Positions 61,700-64,000 of a stretch of DNA of 64,000 nt are shown one piece after another; the first letter of the stretch is position 1, and each line of letters opens with the position of its first letter. The notes under the pieces are model-generated. The model did not search any database, was not told the origin of the DNA, and worked only from the letters and a program-made list of their open reading frames with translations. A program made the translations under genes and the position numbers. The DNA is from Streptomyces hiroshimensis (lineage in GTDB: Bacteria > Actinomycetota > Actinomycetes > Streptomycetales > Streptomycetaceae), in the NCBI RefSeq assembly GCF_014650335.1, contig NZ_BMUT01000004.1, forward strand, positions 124,001 through 188,000, read 5' to 3'.

Positions 61700-62557
61700 A
61701 TGGGCGACGAACGGGGCCGCCGTGCGACGGGCGAGCACGAGGCCCGCACCACAGAGCCGCCCGGAGCCGCCGCACGGCAGCACCGCACGGCGGAGCCGGC
61801 CGAGGAGGCCGGCGCCCACGAGTACCGCACCGCGGAGCTCGCGGCGGCCGCCGGCATCACCGTGCGCACCCTGCGCTTCTACCGTGAGCGCAAGCTGCTC
61901 CCGCCCCCGCGCCGCGAGGGCCGCATCGCCTGGTACGGGCCCCGGCACCTGGCCCGGCTGCGCACGATCGGCGCACTCCTGGAGCGCGGGCACACCCTCG
62001 GCGGCATCGCCGAGCTGCTGAGCGCCTTCGAGTGCGGGCGGGACGTGGGCGAACTGCTGGGGCTCGCGGGAGCCGCCGTCACCGTCCCGTGGACGGAGGA
62101 GGCGGCGATCCGCCTCACCCCGGAGGAACTGGCCGACCGCTTCACGGGCGAGGTCACCCCGGAGAACCTCGCCGCCTCGCTCGACCTCGGCTACCTCGGC
62201 GTCGACGGCGAGGAGATCGTCCACGTCAGCCGGCGCCTGCTCGACGCCTCGACCGAGCTGGTGCGGCACGGCATCCCGCTGGCCGCGGTGCTCGCCGCGG
62301 GCCGTGAGGTACGGGCCCACGCCGACGCCCTGGCCGAGACCTTCACCGGCCTCATCCGGGACCACGTGCTGGCCGGCCTGCCGCCGGGCGAGGCCGGCGG
62401 CGCCGGCGAGACCCTGGAACGGCTGCGCGCCGTCGCCAGGACGGTCGTGGACGCGGAGCTCTCCATGGCCGTGGACCGGCGCGTGCGCACCGAGCTCGAT
62501 TCCCGGCTCGGTGCGCACGGCGCCGCCGGCGAACCGGGACCCGCCAGACCCGGCTGA
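61700..62557 (+). CDS. MerR-family transcriptional regulator
   Basis: The 285-residue protein has an N-terminal disordered segment of about 45 residues, a MerR helix-turn-helix (YRTAELAAAAGITVRTLRFY, RERKLLPPPRREGRI) and a long C-terminal helical sensor domain. No metal-binding cysteines stand out, so an organic ligand is more likely. ATG 61700 has a strong GGGAGGGG site; GTG 61676 is possible. The 162-base region between it and the monooxygenase gene probably contains its operator, but I see no clear dyad. Confidence 0.88.
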   Translation: MGDERGRRATGEHEARTTEPPGAAARQHRTAEPAEEAGAHEYRTAELAAAAGITVRTLRFYRERKLLPPPRREGRIAWYGPRHLARLRTIGALLERGHTLGGIAELLSAFECGRDVGELLGLAGAAVTVPWTEEAAIRLTPEELADRFTGEVTPENLAASLDLGYLGVDGEEIVHVSRRLLDASTELVRHGIPLAAVLAAGREVRAHADALAETFTGLIRDHVLAGLPPGEAGGAGETLERLRAVARTVVDAELSMAVDRRVRTELDSRLGAHGAAGEPGPARPG

Positions 62558-62764
62558 CGGCGGCGAGGACGCACGGGCGCGCCATGCCGCGACCACACCC
62601 GCACGCCGGCCGGTCGGGCCAACTGTGCTCGTACAGAAGAGAATTGAAGCAGTCCGGCCCGCCCCGGAGGGCGGGAAGCCAAGGTCTGCCCGTGCAAACG
62701 GCGTGATTGCGCCGAAAGCAGCGGGACCCTCCCGTTCACGCGGAGGGCCGGTGCCCTCGGCTGC

Positions 62765-63553
62765 TCAGGCGAAGACGCCCGTCACCGGCGCGTGGTCCGA
62801 CCAGCGCAGGTCGTGCGAGGCCGCCCGCTCCACCGTCGCCTTCAGCGCCCGCTCCGCCAGCCCCGGCGTCGCGACGAGGTAGTCGATGCGCCAGCCCGAG
62901 TCGTTGTCGAAGGCGCGGCCGCGGTAGGACCACCACGAGTACGGTCCGTCGACGCCCGGGTGCAGGGCCCGGACCACGTCCACGTACTCCCCGAAGACCT
63001 TCGTCAGCCAGTCCCGCTCCTCCGGCAGGAAGCCCGCGCTCTTGCGGTTGGCCTTCCAGTTCTTCAGGTCCGCCTCGGTGTGCGCGATGTTCCAGTCGCC
63101 GCAGACCAGAACCTCGCGGCCGTCCGCCGCCGCACGGGCCTTCAGGGCCACCAGATACGGCAGGAACTCCGCCATGAAGCGTTCCTTCTCGTCCTGCCGC
63201 TCCGTGCCGACCTCGCCCGAGGGCAGGTAGAGGCTCGCGACCGTCACACCCGGGAGATCGACCTCCACGTAGCGGCCGCTGCCGTCGAACTCCGCCGAGC
63301 CGAAGCCGATGCGCACGGCTTCCGGCTCGCGCCGCGAGTAGACCGAGACGCCCGCCCGGCCCTTGGCCGCCGCCGGGGCGTGGACCGTGTGCCAGCCCTC
63401 GGGCTCACGGACCTCGTCGGGCAGCTGGTGCGCCTCCGCGCGGACCTCCTGCAGGCAGACCACGTCCGCCCCGGTCTGCGCCAGCCACTCCACGAAGCCC
63501 TTCTTGGAGGCGGCGCGCAGCCCATTCACATTTACGCTCGTAACGGTCAGCAT
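62765..63553 (-). CDS. xthA: Exodeoxyribonuclease III
   Basis: ExoIII/AP endonuclease acting in base-excision repair. The 262-residue product has the family metal and catalytic motifs: SVNVNGLRA, LQEVRAE, LYLPSGE, CGDWNIAHTEADLKN, GWRIDYLVATPGL and SDHAPVTGVF. ATG 63553 is used. It is divergent from the GNAT gene with only 35 bases between. A 207-base gap toward the MerR gene shows no gene. Confidence 0.95.
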   Translation of the reverse strand: MLTVTSVNVNGLRAASKKGFVEWLAQTGADVVCLQEVRAEAHQLPDEVREPEGWHTVHAPAAAKGRAGVSVYSRREPEAVRIGFGSAEFDGSGRYVEVDLPGVTVASLYLPSGEVGTERQDEKERFMAEFLPYLVALKARAAADGREVLVCGDWNIAHTEADLKNWKANRKSAGFLPEERDWLTKVFGEYVDVVRALHPGVDGPYSWWSYRGRAFDNDSGWRIDYLVATPGLAERALKATVERAASHDLRWSDHAPVTGVFA

Positions 63554-63588
63554 TCCGGCACGATACCGACTTCCGTACGATGCCTTGA

Positions 63589-64000
63589 ATGCAGATCTTG
63601 CCGGTCGCATACGACCATCCCGACGCGGTGAAGCTCCAGGACCGGGTGCAACTGGAGTACGCGCAGCGGTACGGAGACGGTGATCTCACCCCGCTGGGCC
63701 CGGCCCAGTTCACCCCGCCGCGTGGCCTATATCTCATCGCCTACGAACCCGGCGGCACGCCCGTGGCCACCGGCGGCTGGCGCGCGCAGGAGGCGGGCGA
63801 GGAGGGCTACGCGGACGGCGACGCCGAGCTGAAGCGGATGTACGTGGTGCCGGAGGCGCGCGGGCGCGGCCTCGCGCGGCGGATCCTCGCGGCGCTGGAG
63901 GACAGCGCCCGGGAGGCCGGCCGCATACGCATGGTCCTGGAGACCGGCGACAAGCAGCCCGAGGCGATAGCGCTGTACGAGTCGTCCGGATACGCACCGG
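63589..64000 (+). CDS. GNAT-family acetyltransferase (cut by the window edge)
   Basis: An open frame from ATG 63589 runs off the right edge (137 codons visible). It has the acetyl-CoA loop VVPEARGRGLARRILAALE and the late LYESSGYAP, which are typical GNAT features. The short 35-base spacing to xthA suggests a leaderless or very short leader transcript. The substrate is unknown and the C-terminus is missing. Confidence 0.88.
   Translation, partial: MQILPVAYDHPDAVKLQDRVQLEYAQRYGDGDLTPLGPAQFTPPRGLYLIAYEPGGTPVATGGWRAQEAGEEGYADGDAELKRMYVVPEARGRGLARRILAALEDSAREAGRIRMVLETGDKQPEAIALYESSGYAP

Overview
The window is high-GC actinobacterial chromosome with the gene content of Streptomyces. The evidence is the strong G/C third-position bias, frequent GTG starts, and the core block order tRNA-Gln, glmU, prs, rplY, pth, then ppc, desaturase, galTEK, ispE, rsmA(ksgA), rpfB, tatD, rsmI and a protein O-mannosyltransferase. 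No plasmid, phage, IS or CRISPR locus is visible. The species cannot be named from the sequence alone.

Layout. 1-8.3 kb: housekeeping (tRNA-Gln, UDP-GlcNAc and PRPP synthesis, ribosomal L25, peptidyl-tRNA hydrolase, PEP carboxylase), then a membrane acyl-CoA desaturase coupled to a TetR regulator with a double palindrome in front. 9-16 kb: a SAM methyltransferase divergent from a MarR regulator, and the overlapping galT-galE-galK operon flanked by two NarL-type regulators, one with a degenerate receiver. 16-22.5 kb: a PQQ-propeller lipoprotein-like membrane protein, an ABC-F ATPase and a large FtsX-type permease. 22.5-24.4 kb: a small XRE / DUF397 / RelE-like set and a zinc-ribbon membrane protein. 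24.4-31 kb: ispE, rsmA, rpfB, tatD, rsmI, all on the minus strand. 31-38.5 kb: O-mannosyltransferase, penicillin-binding protein, acyltransferase, EamA transporter, SDR and SnoaL-like protein. 38.5-41.3 kb: an accessory island with a TPR-type XRE regulator followed by a chain of very small overlapping genes. 41.3-49.2 kb: serine hydrolase, a nickel/cobalt ECF transporter (NikMN-Q-O), an MFS exporter fused to a winged-helix-like tail, and another XRE regulator. 49.2-55 kb: secreted HNH nuclease, MarP-like protease, a repeat-rich gap, and an MMPL exporter with its TetR regulator. 55-64 kb: tricorn protease, two small charged proteins, a Baeyer-Villiger monooxygenase/SDR pair divergent from a MerR regulator, exonuclease III and a truncated GNAT gene.

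The most interesting unexplained structure is regulatory. In the rpfB-rsmA-ispE operon, two perfect inverted repeats are placed so that one arm covers a Shine-Dalgarno sequence: one before rpfB, and one before a 32-codon open frame in the rsmA-ispE gap. A dispersed palindromic repeat occurs both in an intergenic gap (51.6-52.0 kb) and, twice, inside the coding linker of the nickel transporter. The micro-gene cassette at 39.9-41.2 kb has no function that I recognise. All functional calls are from reading the translated sequence; no database search was run.
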